Positions 6,524 to 6,587 of a stretch of DNA of 6,587 bases are shown piece by piece. Each line of letters opens with the position of its first letter. The first letter of the stretch is position 1. Under the pieces are notes generated by a model. That model was given only the letters and a program-made list of their open reading frames with translations, made no database searches and had not been told where the DNA came from. The stretch lies in NCBI GenBank assembly GCA_031254095.1, contig JAIRVC010000140.1:1-6587 (forward strand). Direction: 5' to 3'. Both the position numbers and the translations under genes were made by a program. This stretch comes from Acidobacteriota bacterium. GTDB lineage: Bacteria; Acidobacteriota; UBA6911.

Positions 6524-6544
6524 GGTTAGTGGTTAGTGGTTAGA
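6524..6544 (+). repeat. Tandem heptamer repeat (GGTTAGT, three copies)
   Basis: GGTTAGT occurs at 6524-6530 and 6531-6537, followed by GGTTAGA at 6538-6544. With the GG at 6521-6522 there are four GG pairs in 19 bases, enough for a weak two-tier G-quadruplex on the plus strand. It is a short intergenic tandem repeat, possibly variable in copy number between strains. Confidence 0.75.
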
Positions 6545-6587
6545 AAAATCCGCCGAACCATCTTATGGAATACATTGGCACTGTCCG

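Larger units (their letters stand above)
6452..6587. other. Downstream region without a confident gene
   Basis: 136 bases after the lptFG stop. It contains nested inverted repeats (6454-6507) and a heptamer tandem repeat (6524-6544), listed separately. I see no hairpin followed by a T run that would be a standard terminator. An ATG at 6565-6567 opens a seven-codon frame (MEYIGTV) to the window edge, without a ribosome binding site. A minus-strand frame from the edge ends at a TAA inside the repeat. Both are too short to judge. Confidence 0.6.

Noticed and set aside
6524..6544. CRISPR array or integron attC site
   Set aside because: Repeat unit is only seven bases with no spacers, and the palindromes nearby do not show the attC core-site pattern.

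Overview
The window holds three complete protein genes plus edge sequence. The organism is a diderm (Gram-negative-type) bacterium, because the largest downstream gene encodes the inner-membrane permease of the lipopolysaccharide (Lpt) exporter. That permease is unusual: LptF and LptG are joined in one 783-residue chain. From memory, Acidobacteriota often carry such long double permeases, but nothing else here fixes the phylum, so I leave it open. No rRNA, tRNA, CRISPR array, transposase or phage gene was seen.

Layout. Positions 1-148 are an edge region with at most the tail of a neighbouring gene. Positions 149-931 (minus strand) encode a lipoprotein amino-acid-binding protein closely resembling the aspartate/glutamate-binding PEB1a family. 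Positions 932-1164 are a divergent intergenic region with an 18-bp inverted repeat, a plausible sigma-70-type promoter for the rightward gene, and two direct repeats 20 bp apart. Positions 1165-4071 (plus) encode a 968-residue hybrid histidine kinase: export signal, two tandem periplasmic substrate-binding-protein domains, one transmembrane helix, coiled-coil linker, HisKA, HATPase and a C-terminal receiver. Positions 4100-6451 (plus), 28 bases further on, encode the LptF-LptG fusion. Positions 6452-6587 are noncoding as far as I can see. They contain nested inverted repeats just after the lptFG stop and a G-rich heptamer tandem repeat.

How they may work together (inference). The free binding protein and the kinase are divergently transcribed and use the same periplasmic fold, so they may be a ligand-capture and ligand-sensing pair. 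In the kinase each of the two binding domains has lost a different half of the usual amino-acid-binding signature. This suggests they do not both bind a free amino acid, and that one may be structural or contact another protein. The kinase ends in a receiver with no phosphotransfer (HPt) domain or DNA-binding output, so its partners lie outside the window. Kinase and lptFG are close enough to be co-transcribed, but a functional link between sensing and LPS export is unproven. No entirely new system is evident. The most distinctive points are the LptFG fusion with an altered coupling-helix residue, and the dual-domain receptor.
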